Assembly: GCA_029100605.1 (NCBI GenBank)
Contig: JAQXPK010000005.1
Coordinates: 1-58,358, forward strand
From: Bacillota bacterium
Lineage (GTDB): Bacteria; Bacillota; Clostridia; Oscillospirales; Oscillospiraceae
Length of the DNA: 58,358 nucleotides
Direction: 5' to 3'
Positions 1-8,621 of this stretch are shown here, piece after piece. Positions within the stretch are counted from its first letter, which is position 1. Each line of letters begins with the position of its first letter. Position numbers and translations under genes: made by a program. The notes below the pieces were generated by a model, which was not told the origin of the DNA, ran no database searches, and saw only the letters and a list, made by a program, of their open reading frames with translations.

Positions 1-96
1 GGTTTTGTCATGCAATCATTCTGTTTTTTTGATAATACCTTAACACTACATATTTCCCGCTCTTCGGCAAACACTAGGTTCAAAGGAGCGATGAAT

Positions 97-390
97 ATGG
101 ATGGACAGGAACTGGTGAAACAGACATTGGATCAAATACCGCAACCCAGCGCCAATGCAAAACGCATTGTAGGACTTGTAAAGGAAGGCGGCAGGATTAC
201 AGGGTATCAGCTCTCCGACGATTCCTTTGTAGAAAAGCAACAGGCAGTGAATATGGCAAAGCATGGCCAGATTGCCGGTGTCGGCATCGCCCACCGGGGA
301 GATACGGAATACCTGAAATCCATCCCAAACGGGAGTGAAAATGACAATCTAGGGAATCTCCCCTCTGTTTCCCCGGAACCCAAGGCATAA
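97..390 (+). CDS. DUF3892 small protein
   Basis: Predicted cytoplasmic protein of about 97 residues with the DUF3892 pattern: a segment reading RITGYQLSD, then a Val/Ala-rich helix ending AKHGQIAGVGIAH and a closing EYLKSIPNG. The family has no established biochemical role. AAGGAG at 83-88 sits 8 bases before the ATG at 97. An in-frame ATG at 91 is only 2 bases from it, so 97 is preferred. It is monocistronic: a strong hairpin follows the stop. The last ~15 residues (Pro/Ser/Glu-rich) lie outside the conserved domain. Confidence 0.75.
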   Translation: MDGQELVKQTLDQIPQPSANAKRIVGLVKEGGRITGYQLSDDSFVEKQQAVNMAKHGQIAGVGIAHRGDTEYLKSIPNGSENDNLGNLPSVSPEPKA

Positions 391-403
391 GCTGTATCGT
401 TCA

Positions 404-438
404 AGGCCGCCGGTTTTCAGTACGAAAACCGGCGGCCT
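404..438 (+). terminator. strong hairpin after DUF3892 gene
   Basis: A 15-bp stem (404-418 with 424-438, core GGCCGCCGGTTTTC) with a 5-base loop. No U-tract follows, so it is either a Rho-independent terminator lacking its tail or an mRNA-stabilising hairpin. Confidence 0.55.
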
Positions 439-792
439 CAGCGCGCCCCGGCGCAAAACAGGCACGGCCTTCCGCAGTCGGATTCCCCGGATAATGCCAT
501 CCAAAACACCCATTTTTCCCGCTTCCGGGAAGGGGATACAGGTTTTTCCACGGCATACAGATGTCCGTATGCAATAGTCACAAAAGAGTTGGCGATTTTA
601 TTTCGTTTTTCAGCAAAAAGTTGCGTTGCAATTCAATGAACCATATAATATAATGTAGAATAAGTTTGTATAGGGTGGGTATTTACCCAGAAGGCAGGCA
701 AAATAGAACGATGAGAATCGGCTTGTCCGCCGTTTGTGTCAGCATCACGCTCTCGCCGGGGTTCCCGCAATGTCAAAGAAAGGAAAGATTCT
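439..792 (+). promoter_or_regulatory. promoter and 5' leader of the peptide ABC operon
   Basis: No gene is seen here. At 621-654 there are two overlapping sigma-A promoters: TTGCGT (621-626)-17 bp-TATAAT (644-649) and TTGCAA (626-631)-17 bp-TATAAT (649-654). The resulting leader is about 130 nt and ends in AAAGGAAAG just before the ATG at 793. I recognise no known riboswitch in it. Confidence 0.65.
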
Positions 793-1722
793 ATGAACTC
801 CAAGACCTTATTGTATATTCTAAAGCGTATTGCGCTGGCCATTTTGACAGTTTGGGTTGTCATAACGGTCACGTTCTTTGTCACCCGCGCCGTTCCCGGC
901 GGCCCCTTCATGGCGGAAAAAGCGATTTCCAAGGAGGCACAGGCCGCCCTGGAAGCCAAATACGGTCTGGACAAGCCTGTCATGGTGCAGTATGTCACCT
1001 ACCTGAAGGACGTGGTTACGAAGCTGGACTTCGGCCCCTCTCTGAAACTCAGAGGCCGTATGGTGATCGATGTCATCGCCGACGGCATGAAAACCTCCGT
1101 TAAGCTGGGCCTGATTGCCGCCTTCATCGCCCTGACGACGGGCATTGTTCTGGGCTCCGTTGCCGCCCTGCGGCGGAACACCCTGCTGGATAAGAGCATC
1201 ATGGTCATTGCCACCGCCTTTGTTTCTATGCCCTCGTTCATCATGGGCACTCTGCTTTTGCTGCTGTTCGCGGTTCACTGGCCGATCTTCCCTGCCAACG
1301 GCTCCACCACCCAGGGCTTGGTTCTGCCCATTATCACCCTGTCACTGTATCCCATGGCCTATATCACCCGGCTGACCCGCAGCTCCATGCTGGACGTTTT
1401 GGGTCAGGATTATATCCGCACTGCCCGGGCAAAAGGTGTTTCTCAGTTTAAGATTATCTTCGGTCACGCGCTGAAGAACTCCCTGATTCCCGTCATCACT
1501 TACTTTGGGCCGATGCTGGCTTATATCGTCACCGGTTCTCTTGTTGTGGAGCAGATTTTCGCCGTGCCCGGCATCGGGCGCGCCTTCGTCACCTCCATTA
1601 TCAACCGTGACTATCCTTTGATTATGGGCACCACCATTGTGCTGGCCTGCCTGATTGTTGTTATGAACCTGGTCAGCGATATTCTGTACAAGGTTGTTGA
1701 CCCCAGAATCACCCTCGAGTAA
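793..1722 (+). CDS. oppB: peptide ABC transporter permease (OppB/DppB family)
   Basis: First membrane subunit of an oligopeptide/dipeptide importer, 309 residues, the usual length for the family. It has an N-terminal membrane helix (about residues 9-30), the PGGPF segment typical of DppB N-termini, and the BPD_transp_1 core. Near residue 215 it carries the EAA-loop sequence YIRTARAKG that docks on the ATPases. The ATG at 793 is chosen because AAAGGAAAG lies just upstream; the longer reading frame from 736 lacks a ribosome site and begins with a basic non-membrane stretch. First gene of the five-gene operon; 11 bases separate it from the next. Confidence 0.92.
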   Translation: MNSKTLLYILKRIALAILTVWVVITVTFFVTRAVPGGPFMAEKAISKEAQAALEAKYGLDKPVMVQYVTYLKDVVTKLDFGPSLKLRGRMVIDVIADGMKTSVKLGLIAAFIALTTGIVLGSVAALRRNTLLDKSIMVIATAFVSMPSFIMGTLLLLLFAVHWPIFPANGSTTQGLVLPIITLSLYPMAYITRLTRSSMLDVLGQDYIRTARAKGVSQFKIIFGHALKNSLIPVITYFGPMLAYIVTGSLVVEQIFAVPGIGRAFVTSIINRDYPLIMGTTIVLACLIVVMNLVSDILYKVVDPRITLE

Positions 1723-1733
1723 GGAGACAGAGA

Positions 1734-2792
1734 ATGAAAAAGAAGTTTTTTTCCATGCACGTGGATGTAGATGACTTCATCCCCGCAACCGACGAAGAAA
1801 AGGCATATATGGTGCAGATGCGCCCCTCCACCACCTTCTTTAAGGATGGTATGAAGCGCTTGATGAAGAACAAGGTCGCGGCCGTGAGCATGTTCCTGAT
1901 TATCTTCATCACCCTGGGATCGATTATTATCCCCTTCTTCTGGCCCTATAAATACGACAAGATGCTGGGCAATACCCCTGGTAAACCCATGGATTCCTCC
2001 TACAATAACCTTGCTCCCTTCCAGTACGGCGAAACGGAGCAGAAGCGAATTGCCGCCGGCGAGAAGGTCTTCCCCCACATCTTCGGCACAGACGCCCAGG
2101 GTCGTGATTACTTCATCCGCGTGGTCTATGGAACCCGGATCTCCCTGGCTGTTGGTTTCTTTGCCAGTATTATTGTGCTGATTATCGGTATGACTGTAGG
2201 CTCTATCTCCGGTTATATCGGCGGCAAGGTCGATATCATTATCATGCGGATTGTGGATATCATCTATTCCCTGCCGGATACCCTGATGGTCATCCTGCTG
2301 GCCTCCGTGATGAAGGTTAGTTTGGGGGCGCTGCTGGAAGGGACGGTTCTGGAAAAGCTGGGAACCAATATGGTCTCCCTATTCCTGGTGTTCGGACTGC
2401 TGTACTGGGTGTCCATGGCTCGCCTGATCCGTGGCCAGATTCTGTCCCTGCGGGAACAAGAATATGTCCTGGCCGCCCAGGCCACCGGTGCCAAGGCCGG
2501 CTGGATCATCCGCAAGCACCTGCTTCCCAACTGCATCAGCGTGGTAATCATCTCCACCGCTCTGCAAATTCCCAACGCCATCTTTACCGAAAGCTACCTG
2601 TCCTTCCTGGGTCTGGGCGTTAACGCTCCTATGCCCTCTCTGGGCTCTCTGGCTTCTGATGCGTTGAACGGCATCAACAGCTACGCCTACCGTCTGATCA
2701 TTCCCGCCATCGTCATCAGCTTGATTGTACTTTCTCTGAACCTGTTTGGCGACGGCCTGCGGGATGCATTCGACCCCAAACTGAAGAATTAA
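1734..2792 (+). CDS. oppC: peptide ABC transporter permease (OppC/DppC family)
   Basis: Second membrane subunit, 352 residues, pairing with the upstream OppB-like protein. It starts with a soluble ~45-residue cytoplasmic segment, then a membrane helix (about 50-68). The OppC signature region FGTDAQGRDYF follows near residue 115, then five more helices and the EAA loop YVLAAQATGAKAGWI. OppC members normally read GTDxxGRDxF here, so the match is good. GGAG follows directly on the upstream stop at a suitable distance. The substrate is inferred to be peptide from family and operon context only. Confidence 0.92.
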   Translation: MKKKFFSMHVDVDDFIPATDEEKAYMVQMRPSTTFFKDGMKRLMKNKVAAVSMFLIIFITLGSIIIPFFWPYKYDKMLGNTPGKPMDSSYNNLAPFQYGETEQKRIAAGEKVFPHIFGTDAQGRDYFIRVVYGTRISLAVGFFASIIVLIIGMTVGSISGYIGGKVDIIIMRIVDIIYSLPDTLMVILLASVMKVSLGALLEGTVLEKLGTNMVSLFLVFGLLYWVSMARLIRGQILSLREQEYVLAAQATGAKAGWIIRKHLLPNCISVVIISTALQIPNAIFTESYLSFLGLGVNAPMPSLGSLASDALNGINSYAYRLIIPAIVISLIVLSLNLFGDGLRDAFDPKLKN

Positions 2793-2805
2793 GGAGGAAG
2801 CCGCT

Positions 2806-3807
2806 ATGGCATTGTTAGAAGTAAAAGACTTGCACACTTCCTTCTTTACCCCCGCAGGAGAAGTGAAGGCTGTTAACGGTGTGTCGTTTAATCTGGACCG
2901 GGGCAAGGTGCTGGGTATTGTGGGCGAGTCCGGCTCCGGTAAGTCCGTCACCGCCTATTCCATTATGCAGATTCTGGAAAAGACCGGTAAGATTGTCTCC
3001 GGTTCCATCAAATTTGACGGGCAGGAGCTGGTGGGAATCGGCGAGGCCGGCATGAAGGACATCCGGGGCAATAAAATTTCCATTATCTTCCAGGATCCCA
3101 TGACCTCCCTGAACCCAACCTACACCATTGGTCATCAGCTGATGGAGGCGATTCTGCTGCACACTTCCCGGAACAAGCAGCAGGCCTATGACCGGGCAGT
3201 GGAAATGCTGCGGCTGGTCAATGTCAACGAGCCGGAGAAGCGGATGAAACAGTATCCCTTCGAGTTCTCCGGCGGTATGCGTCAGCGGGTTATGATCGCA
3301 ATGGCTCTGGCCTGCGAGCCGGATATTTTGATCGCGGACGAGCCCACCACTGCCCTGGATGTCACCATCCAGGCTCAGATTCTGGAGCTGATGCAGAGCC
3401 TGCAGAAGGAACTGGGCATGGCGATTATTCTCATTACCCATGACCTGGGCGTTGTGGCTCAGATGTGCGATGAAGTGATTGTCATGTACGCAGGCTCCAT
3501 CTGCGAGCAAGGCACCGCCGACGAGGTTTTCTACAATCCCCGGCACGAATATACCAAGGGTCTGCTCCGTTCGATTCCCACGGTGGACAATGACGGAAGC
3601 CGGCTGCATCCCATTACCGGCACCCCCATTGATCTGCTGAATATGCCCAAGGGCTGTCCCTTCGCGCCCCGGTGTGACGCCGCAATGAAGATCTGTATGC
3701 GGGAGCGCTGCCCCCGGATGCAGATCAATGATATGCACCAGGCGTCCTGCTGGATGAACGTTAAGGAAGCCTTTGACAACGGAGAGCTTGAGGAGGCGGA
3801 GTCTTAA
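2806..3807 (+). CDS. oppD: peptide ABC transporter ATP-binding protein (OppD/DppD family)
   Basis: Cytoplasmic ATPase subunit of 333 residues. Walker A is GESGSGKS (about 44-51), the signature is FSGGMRQR, Walker B is ILIADEP, and the switch histidine lies in ITHDLG. The C-terminal oligopeptide extension carries the cysteine cluster CPFAPRC...C...CP (about 283-305), typical of OppD/DppD proteins that bind a 4Fe-4S cluster of unclear role. AAGGAGG precedes the start by 8 bases. It is paired with the next gene, which starts at the base after its stop. Confidence 0.93.
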   Translation: MALLEVKDLHTSFFTPAGEVKAVNGVSFNLDRGKVLGIVGESGSGKSVTAYSIMQILEKTGKIVSGSIKFDGQELVGIGEAGMKDIRGNKISIIFQDPMTSLNPTYTIGHQLMEAILLHTSRNKQQAYDRAVEMLRLVNVNEPEKRMKQYPFEFSGGMRQRVMIAMALACEPDILIADEPTTALDVTIQAQILELMQSLQKELGMAIILITHDLGVVAQMCDEVIVMYAGSICEQGTADEVFYNPRHEYTKGLLRSIPTVDNDGSRLHPITGTPIDLLNMPKGCPFAPRCDAAMKICMRERCPRMQINDMHQASCWMNVKEAFDNGELEEAES

Positions 3808-4788
3808 ATGAGCGAATTTGAAAATCTGGTAGAGGTCAAGCACCTCAAGGAATACTTCCCCATTAACACCGGCCTGTTCAAGACCACCCCTCTGAAGGCC
3901 GTGGACGATGTGTCCTTTGCCATCCGCAAGGGCGAAACCCTGGGCTTAGTCGGCGAGTCCGGCTGCGGAAAAACCACGGTTGGTCGTACCATCCTGCACC
4001 TGTATAAGCCCACCGACGGCGAGGTCTGGTTCGAGGGCAAGAAGATTCAGTCCAAGCAGGACATTCTGGAATACCGCAAGAAATCCGCCATGGTCTTCCA
4101 GGATCCCTATTCTTCTCTGAATCCCAGAATGACCGTTTCCGACATTATTGCCGAGCCGCTGGATGTCCATCATCTGTACAGCAGCAAGGCCGAACGCCAG
4201 GAAAAGGTTCTGGAGCTGATGTCCAAGGTTGGCCTGAATTCCGAGCACGCGAGCCGCTACGCTCACGAATTCTCCGGCGGTCAGCGCCAGCGAATCGGCA
4301 TTGCCCGGGCTTTGGCCATGGGGCCTGAGTTCATCGTGTGCGATGAGCCGGTATCCGCGCTGGACGTTTCCATTCAGGCACAGGTCATCAATATGTTTGA
4401 TGAGCTGCAGGATGAAATGGGACTGACTTATCTGTTCATTGCCCATGATCTTTTGGTCGTGCGTCACATTTCCGACAGAATCGCTGTCATGTATTTGGGT
4501 AAAATGGTGGAGATGGCGGATGCCAACGAGATTTACGATCATCCCCTGCATCCCTACACCAAGTGTCTGATGTCCGCCGTTCCCCTCCCCGACCCCAAGA
4601 AGGCGCGGGAAAACAAGCGGATCGTCCTTTCCGGCGACATTCCCAGTCCCCTGCACGCCCCCTCCGGCTGCCCCTTCCGCACCCGCTGCCCCTATGCGAC
4701 AGAGGAATGCGCGGCAAGTATGCCCGAGTTCAAGGAGGTCGCTCCAGGTCACTACGCCGCCTGCCACAACCTGGACAAGTGTAACTAA
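3808..4788 (+). CDS. oppF: peptide ABC transporter ATP-binding protein (OppF/DppF family)
   Basis: Second ATPase subunit, 326 residues. It shows Walker A GESGCGKTT, signature FSGGQRQR, Walker B FIVCDEP and switch IAHDLLVVRHIS. The C-terminal oligo_HPY extension has the pattern GCPFRTRCPYA...C. Its ATG abuts the oppD stop, and GGAGG in the end of oppD serves as ribosome site, so translation is probably coupled. With OppD it would form the heterodimer driving peptide import. An 80-bp gap without genes separates it from the binding-protein gene. Confidence 0.93.
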   Translation: MSEFENLVEVKHLKEYFPINTGLFKTTPLKAVDDVSFAIRKGETLGLVGESGCGKTTVGRTILHLYKPTDGEVWFEGKKIQSKQDILEYRKKSAMVFQDPYSSLNPRMTVSDIIAEPLDVHHLYSSKAERQEKVLELMSKVGLNSEHASRYAHEFSGGQRQRIGIARALAMGPEFIVCDEPVSALDVSIQAQVINMFDELQDEMGLTYLFIAHDLLVVRHISDRIAVMYLGKMVEMADANEIYDHPLHPYTKCLMSAVPLPDPKKARENKRIVLSGDIPSPLHAPSGCPFRTRCPYATEECAASMPEFKEVAPGHYAACHNLDKCN

Positions 4789-4868
4789 CCCTGTTTCATC
4801 ATCCGCCGTTTCATATGCCGTTATGAGATGCGGATTTTGAATAAAATTCATTATTTTGAGAAAGGAAA

Positions 4869-6674
4869 ATGAGAATGAAAAAACTGATCGCTTTGCTTCT
4901 GGCAGTCGTCATGGTTCTGTCTCTCACCGCCTGTGGCGGTAAGACCGAAGAACCCGTTGCAACCAATGGTGCAACCACTGCTACCGAAGTCGCAGGCATG
5001 ACTCCCGCCGAGAAGGCCGCTGCCGAGGCTGAAATTCGTTACGCCATCGGCCTGCTGTTCGACCGCAACTACATCGTTGAGAACGTTGCCCAGAACGGCG
5101 CTGTCCCCGCTTCCTCCTTTGTCGCCATGGGTATGACCGATGCCGACGGCTCTCAGTTCTATGAGAACGCCGGTCACAGCGACGAGTATGTGGGCTACTA
5201 CAGCGTGGACAAGGACGCTTTCGAGGCCAACTACGCGGAGGCTTACGCCATCCTGTCCAAGTACTACGAGGTGGACGAGAACGGCATGTTCACCAACTTC
5301 CCCACTCTGACCTACCTGTACAACACCTCCGAGGGTCACAAGGCCATCGCTGAGTACCTGCAGTCCGCTCTGGCTGCTGTGGGTATCACCATGAACCTGG
5401 AGAACCAGGAATGGAACACCTTCCTGAACACCCGTAAGGCCGGCGACTTCTCCGTTGCCCGTAACGGCTGGCTGGCTGACTACAACGATCCCATCTCCTT
5501 CCTGGATATGTGGACCACCGGCTCCGGCAATAATGACGTGCAGTTCGGCAAGGGCGACAACGCCACCGTGGCTGCTTACGACCTGGATCTGACCGATCTG
5601 GGCTACGATGTCAAGGTTGAGGACGGCACCTGGGCTGAGACCTACGATGTCATCATCCCCCTGATCAAGAGCTGCACCGACACCAACACCCGTTACGAGC
5701 TGATGCACCGCGCCGAGGATCTGCTGATGTCCACCGGCTGCATCGTTCCTCTGTACTTCTACACCGACCTGTATATGCTGGACGACGGTGTTGAGGGCTT
5801 CTACTCCACCCCCCTGGGCTTCAAGTTCTTCCAGAACACCACTCTGAACGGCGCTGGCGATTCCCTGGCTGTCTGCCTGGCTTCCGAGCCTGACACCATT
5901 GATCCCGCCCTGAACTCCGCTGTTGACGGCGGCACCATGTGCTCCCACCTGTTCTCCGGTATGGCCAAGTGGGCTCAGAAGGACGACGGCACTCTGGAGA
6001 TCGTTGCCGACTGCGCGACCGAGCTGTCCGAGCCTGTTGTCAATGACGACGGCACTGCCACCTACACCTACACTCTGAAGGACGGCCTGAAGTGGTCCGA
6101 CGGTCAGGATCTGACTGCCAAGGACTTCGAGTTTGCCTGGAAGCGCGCCGCTTCCTCCGCTCTGGGCGCTGACTACGGCTACATGTTCGAGGTTATCAAG
6201 GGCTATCCCGATGACCTGGCTGTCACCGCCGTGGACGACACCACTCTGGAAGTCACCCTGAACAACGAGCTTCCCTACTGGAACGAGCTGATGGCCTTCC
6301 CCACCTACTTCCCTGTTCGTGAGGATGTTGTCTCCAACGAGGCTTGGGCTACCGATCCTTCCACCTACGTCTGCAACGGCCCCTACAAGATGGCTTCCTG
6401 GGATCACAACTCCCTGATCACCCTGACCAAGAACGAGAACTACCATGATGCCGACAGCGTCACCATGAACGAGCTGAAGTTCTATCTGTCTGACGATGCC
6501 AACAACATGCTGACCAACTTCAAGAACGGCACCTGGCAGCTCATCGACGATGTTCCCACTCAGGAGATCTCCACTCTGAAGACCGATTATCCCGACGAGT
6601 TCAAGGTCGCCGGTCAGATCGGCACCTACTACGTCTGCTGGAACATCAACCAGCCCCTGCTGCCCGAGGCTTAA
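4869..6674 (+). CDS. circularly permuted peptide-binding lipoprotein (SBP family 5)
   Basis: Extracytoplasmic receptor of the importer: a 601-residue lipoprotein with a hydrophobic signal and lipobox LTAC (Cys22). The internal order is unusual. After a Thr/Glu-rich linker (23-43), residues ~44-327 match the C-terminal half of OppA-type proteins, from the segment IRYAIGLLFDRNYIVENVAQ to its normal end GFKFFQ. A short linker NGAGDS (327-332) follows. Residues ~333-601 match the normal mature N-terminal half: SEPDTIDPALN, the domain with GLKWSDGQDLTAKDF and GPYKMASW, ending at YYVCWNINQPLLPEA just before the stop. The frame is open, codon use is strongly biased throughout, and a terminator follows. 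An alternative ATG at 4875 has better ribosome-site spacing. The permutation is my reading from memory of the family. Confidence 0.88.
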   Translation: MRMKKLIALLLAVVMVLSLTACGGKTEEPVATNGATTATEVAGMTPAEKAAAEAEIRYAIGLLFDRNYIVENVAQNGAVPASSFVAMGMTDADGSQFYENAGHSDEYVGYYSVDKDAFEANYAEAYAILSKYYEVDENGMFTNFPTLTYLYNTSEGHKAIAEYLQSALAAVGITMNLENQEWNTFLNTRKAGDFSVARNGWLADYNDPISFLDMWTTGSGNNDVQFGKGDNATVAAYDLDLTDLGYDVKVEDGTWAETYDVIIPLIKSCTDTNTRYELMHRAEDLLMSTGCIVPLYFYTDLYMLDDGVEGFYSTPLGFKFFQNTTLNGAGDSLAVCLASEPDTIDPALNSAVDGGTMCSHLFSGMAKWAQKDDGTLEIVADCATELSEPVVNDDGTATYTYTLKDGLKWSDGQDLTAKDFEFAWKRAASSALGADYGYMFEVIKGYPDDLAVTAVDDTTLEVTLNNELPYWNELMAFPTYFPVREDVVSNEAWATDPSTYVCNGPYKMASWDHNSLITLTKNENYHDADSVTMNELKFYLSDDANNMLTNFKNGTWQLIDDVPTQEISTLKTDYPDEFKVAGQIGTYYVCWNINQPLLPEA

Positions 6675-6700
6675 GTCCCGGATCAGCTGAGACAAAATCG

Positions 6701-6733
6701 CTCCCGCCTTCCGAAAGGAAGGTGGGAGTTTTT
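6701..6733 (+). terminator. Rho-independent terminator of the peptide ABC operon
   Basis: A 12-bp stem CTCCCGCCTTCC / GGAAGGTGGGAG with a GAAA tetraloop, followed by TTTTT. It closes the operon and lies just past the 3' end of the convergent acyltransferase gene. Confidence 0.9.
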
Positions 6734-6739
6734 CGTAAA

Positions 6740-8038
6740 TCAAGCGTGAACGGCTTTTCTTTGGGTCTTACTCAGCTTGTACAGCTCCTCCGCCGCCAGG
6801 CGGGTTCGCGCCACGACGTCGCCGCCGCCCTTGGGGAAGCAGTAATACAGACGCTGGTTGTCGCCGATACAGATGATGTCTCCGATTTCATACCAATAAT
6901 AGTCGGCGTAGAGGCCATAGCTGGCTGTGGGCTTCTGAGTATAGCGCAACCGCCCGTCACAGCCGGTGAGTGTGAACCCATCCCGATCGTGGGTCAGATG
7001 CCCTTGTCCCACCTTGTATATGGCCTTAAAATCCACCATGATGGCAATGTCCACATCCAGATCCAGCCGGTAGGTGCCGTCCAAAAGCTGCTGACGCACC
7101 TGCTCCCGCTCCCAGCGATACCAATCTGGAATGTGGGAAAACTCCGTCTGTCCAGCCGTGGCTTCCATCTCGCCCAGAGGCGTCAGCGTCCAAATCTTTC
7201 CGCACCCACCGCAGGTCAGGGTGGTTCCCTTACCCACCATCTTTCCTTCTGCCCCACAGTGGGGGCACCGGTAGAGAATCCGGTTCAGGCCGTCCGCCCG
7301 GAAATCGTCGGTAATCTCGATGCCGTTTTCCTTCTGCCAGCGGAAATGGTCGAAGGAAAAGGCCGTGTCCAGCCCGTCGGACAGCTCTTTCACGGTTTTT
7401 GTCTCAACGTCTTCCCGGGTGTAGAGCAGCCGCACCTTCGCCGTCACCGGTACGCTCTTTCGCACTTGAAGTTCATTATACAGCGGATTGCGGCTGAAGG
7501 CGCCGAAGGTCTCGATCATCACCACGGGCACATCCAGCTTTTTCAACAGGATCCCCATTTTCCGGGGCAGCGGCGTACAGGTGCCGTCGAAGGAGTAGCT
7601 GGCCTCGGGATACATGAGGACGCTGGTTTTCAGGGTTTTCAGGCAGTAGGCCATGTCCTGTACCAGGGTCAGATCGGTGACAAATTTCTGGGTGGGTACG
7701 CAGCCGATGGTACGCATGAGCCAGGCCATCAGGCCGCCCATGCCCACGAAGCCGTCGGAGGTGCAGATGATGTTGAAGGGTCTGGGGTAGAGAATGCGGT
7801 AGGCAATCTGCAGATCCAAAAAGCAGGAGTGGTTCATGAGAATCAGGCACGGTTCACCCTCTCCCAGCTGCTCCATGCCCTCGCTGGTATAGGAGAACCG
7901 GGTTCCCGCGAGGCCGGGGATGGTCAGCCCCCGGATAAAAGTGCGCCAAAAGAGATTCGGCTTTTTCGGGTGTTGGTGGGGGTAATGGGGCAGCGCCATG
8001 ACTTTCTCAAAGTCCATTTCCTTGACAGTGGTTTTCAT
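6740..8038 (-). CDS. PlsC-like 1-acyl-glycerophosphate acyltransferase with zinc ribbon
   Basis: Predicted acyltransferase of 432 residues acting at the membrane face in phospholipid synthesis. The HX4D catalytic box is in MNHSCFLD (about residues 81-88), and the later FPEG-like box is probably YPEASYSFDG. The second half adds a four-cysteine zinc ribbon (CPHCG...CGGCG, about 255-285) and a C-terminal beta-rich region, making it longer than plain PlsC (~240 residues). The start at 8038 is set by AGGAGG 8 bases upstream. Acyl and acceptor substrates cannot be told from sequence. No operon partner on this strand. Confidence 0.78.
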   Translation of the reverse strand: MKTTVKEMDFEKVMALPHYPHQHPKKPNLFWRTFIRGLTIPGLAGTRFSYTSEGMEQLGEGEPCLILMNHSCFLDLQIAYRILYPRPFNIICTSDGFVGMGGLMAWLMRTIGCVPTQKFVTDLTLVQDMAYCLKTLKTSVLMYPEASYSFDGTCTPLPRKMGILLKKLDVPVVMIETFGAFSRNPLYNELQVRKSVPVTAKVRLLYTREDVETKTVKELSDGLDTAFSFDHFRWQKENGIEITDDFRADGLNRILYRCPHCGAEGKMVGKGTTLTCGGCGKIWTLTPLGEMEATAGQTEFSHIPDWYRWEREQVRQQLLDGTYRLDLDVDIAIMVDFKAIYKVGQGHLTHDRDGFTLTGCDGRLRYTQKPTASYGLYADYYWYEIGDIICIGDNQRLYYCFPKGGGDVVARTRLAAEELYKLSKTQRKAVHA

Positions 8039-8179
8039 AATGCGGCCTCCTGGTTGTGGGATTGGGGATCTGCTGAGATTCGTTTCGCAGCGATTATACC
8101 AGATGTTCACAATTTCGTCAAGATTCCGCCCTGTCCTGGGCGCGTCCTCTCCCGAATTGTTCCGCAGGAAAGAAAGTGC

Positions 8180-8208
8180 TTGACAAATCTGTGCTTACTG
8201 TATATACT
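8180..8208 (+). promoter_or_regulatory. sigma-A promoter of the GntR-ABC operon
   Basis: TTGACA (8180-8185), a 17-bp spacer and TATACT (8203-8208): near-consensus, overlapped by the operator below. Confidence 0.85.
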
Positions 8209-8227
8209 GATAATATACAGTAAGCAC
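8191..8227. promoter_or_regulatory. GntR operator, perfect 15-bp inverted repeat
   Basis: GTGCTTACTGTATAT (8191-8205) and its exact reverse complement ATATACAGTAAGCAC (8213-8227) flank a 7-base spacer and cover the -10 box. Position and symmetry point to autorepression by the GntR protein encoded immediately downstream. Confidence 0.85.
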
Positions 8228-8243
8228 ACTCTGGAGGGACGAA

Positions 8244-8621
8244 ATGAACATCCTGATCGACAATAAGAGCGGCCTTCCCATCTACGACCAGATTTTCTCC
8301 CAGATCAAAGCCCAGATCATCAGCGGTGAGCTTCGGGAAAATGAGGCGCTGCCCTCCATCCGAAATCTGGCAAAGGATCTGCACATCAGCGTTGTGACCA
8401 CCAAGCGGGCTTACGACGAGCTGGAAAAAGAGGGCTTCCTATATACTATCGCCGCCAAGGGGTGCTTCGTGGCGCCGAAGAATGTGGAGCTTCTCCGGGA
8501 GGAGACGCTGAAAACAATGGAACGGCACATCGATCAAATCGTCGGTCTGGCAAAGTCCATCGGCCTTCGCCCCGGCGAGGTGTTGGACATGGTCAAATTT
8601 GCGATGGAGGAAGAATCATGA
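8244..8621 (+). CDS. GntR-family repressor (YtrA type)
   Basis: DNA-binding regulator of 125 residues. The N-terminal winged helix contains LPIYDQIFSQIKAQIISGEL and LPSIRNLAKDLHISVVTTKRA, followed by a short C-terminal dimerisation helix pair, as in YtrA-type GntR proteins of 120-130 residues. These normally repress an adjacent ABC exporter operon and are relieved by cell-wall stress or antibiotics. Here the promoter carries a perfect palindrome over the -10 box, and the next gene overlaps by ATGA. GGAGGG precedes the ATG. The inducer is unknown. Confidence 0.9.
   Translation: MNILIDNKSGLPIYDQIFSQIKAQIISGELRENEALPSIRNLAKDLHISVVTTKRAYDELEKEGFLYTIAAKGCFVAPKNVELLREETLKTMERHIDQIVGLAKSIGLRPGEVLDMVKFAMEEES

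Noticed and set aside
4869-6674. Assembly chimera of two tandem binding-protein genes
   Set aside because: A collapse of tandem copies would not give one lipobox joined to a C-terminal half through a linker and a stop plus terminator right after the N-terminal half; still worth a read check.
4851-6743. 630-codon open frame on the minus strand opposite the peptide-binding gene
   Set aside because: A shadow produced by strong codon bias in the real gene; the product is a low-complexity Val/Gly/Leu/His chain without ribosome site or family.
6722-8266. 514-codon plus-strand frame opposite the acyltransferase
   Set aside because: Shadow; begins inside the terminator of the previous operon.
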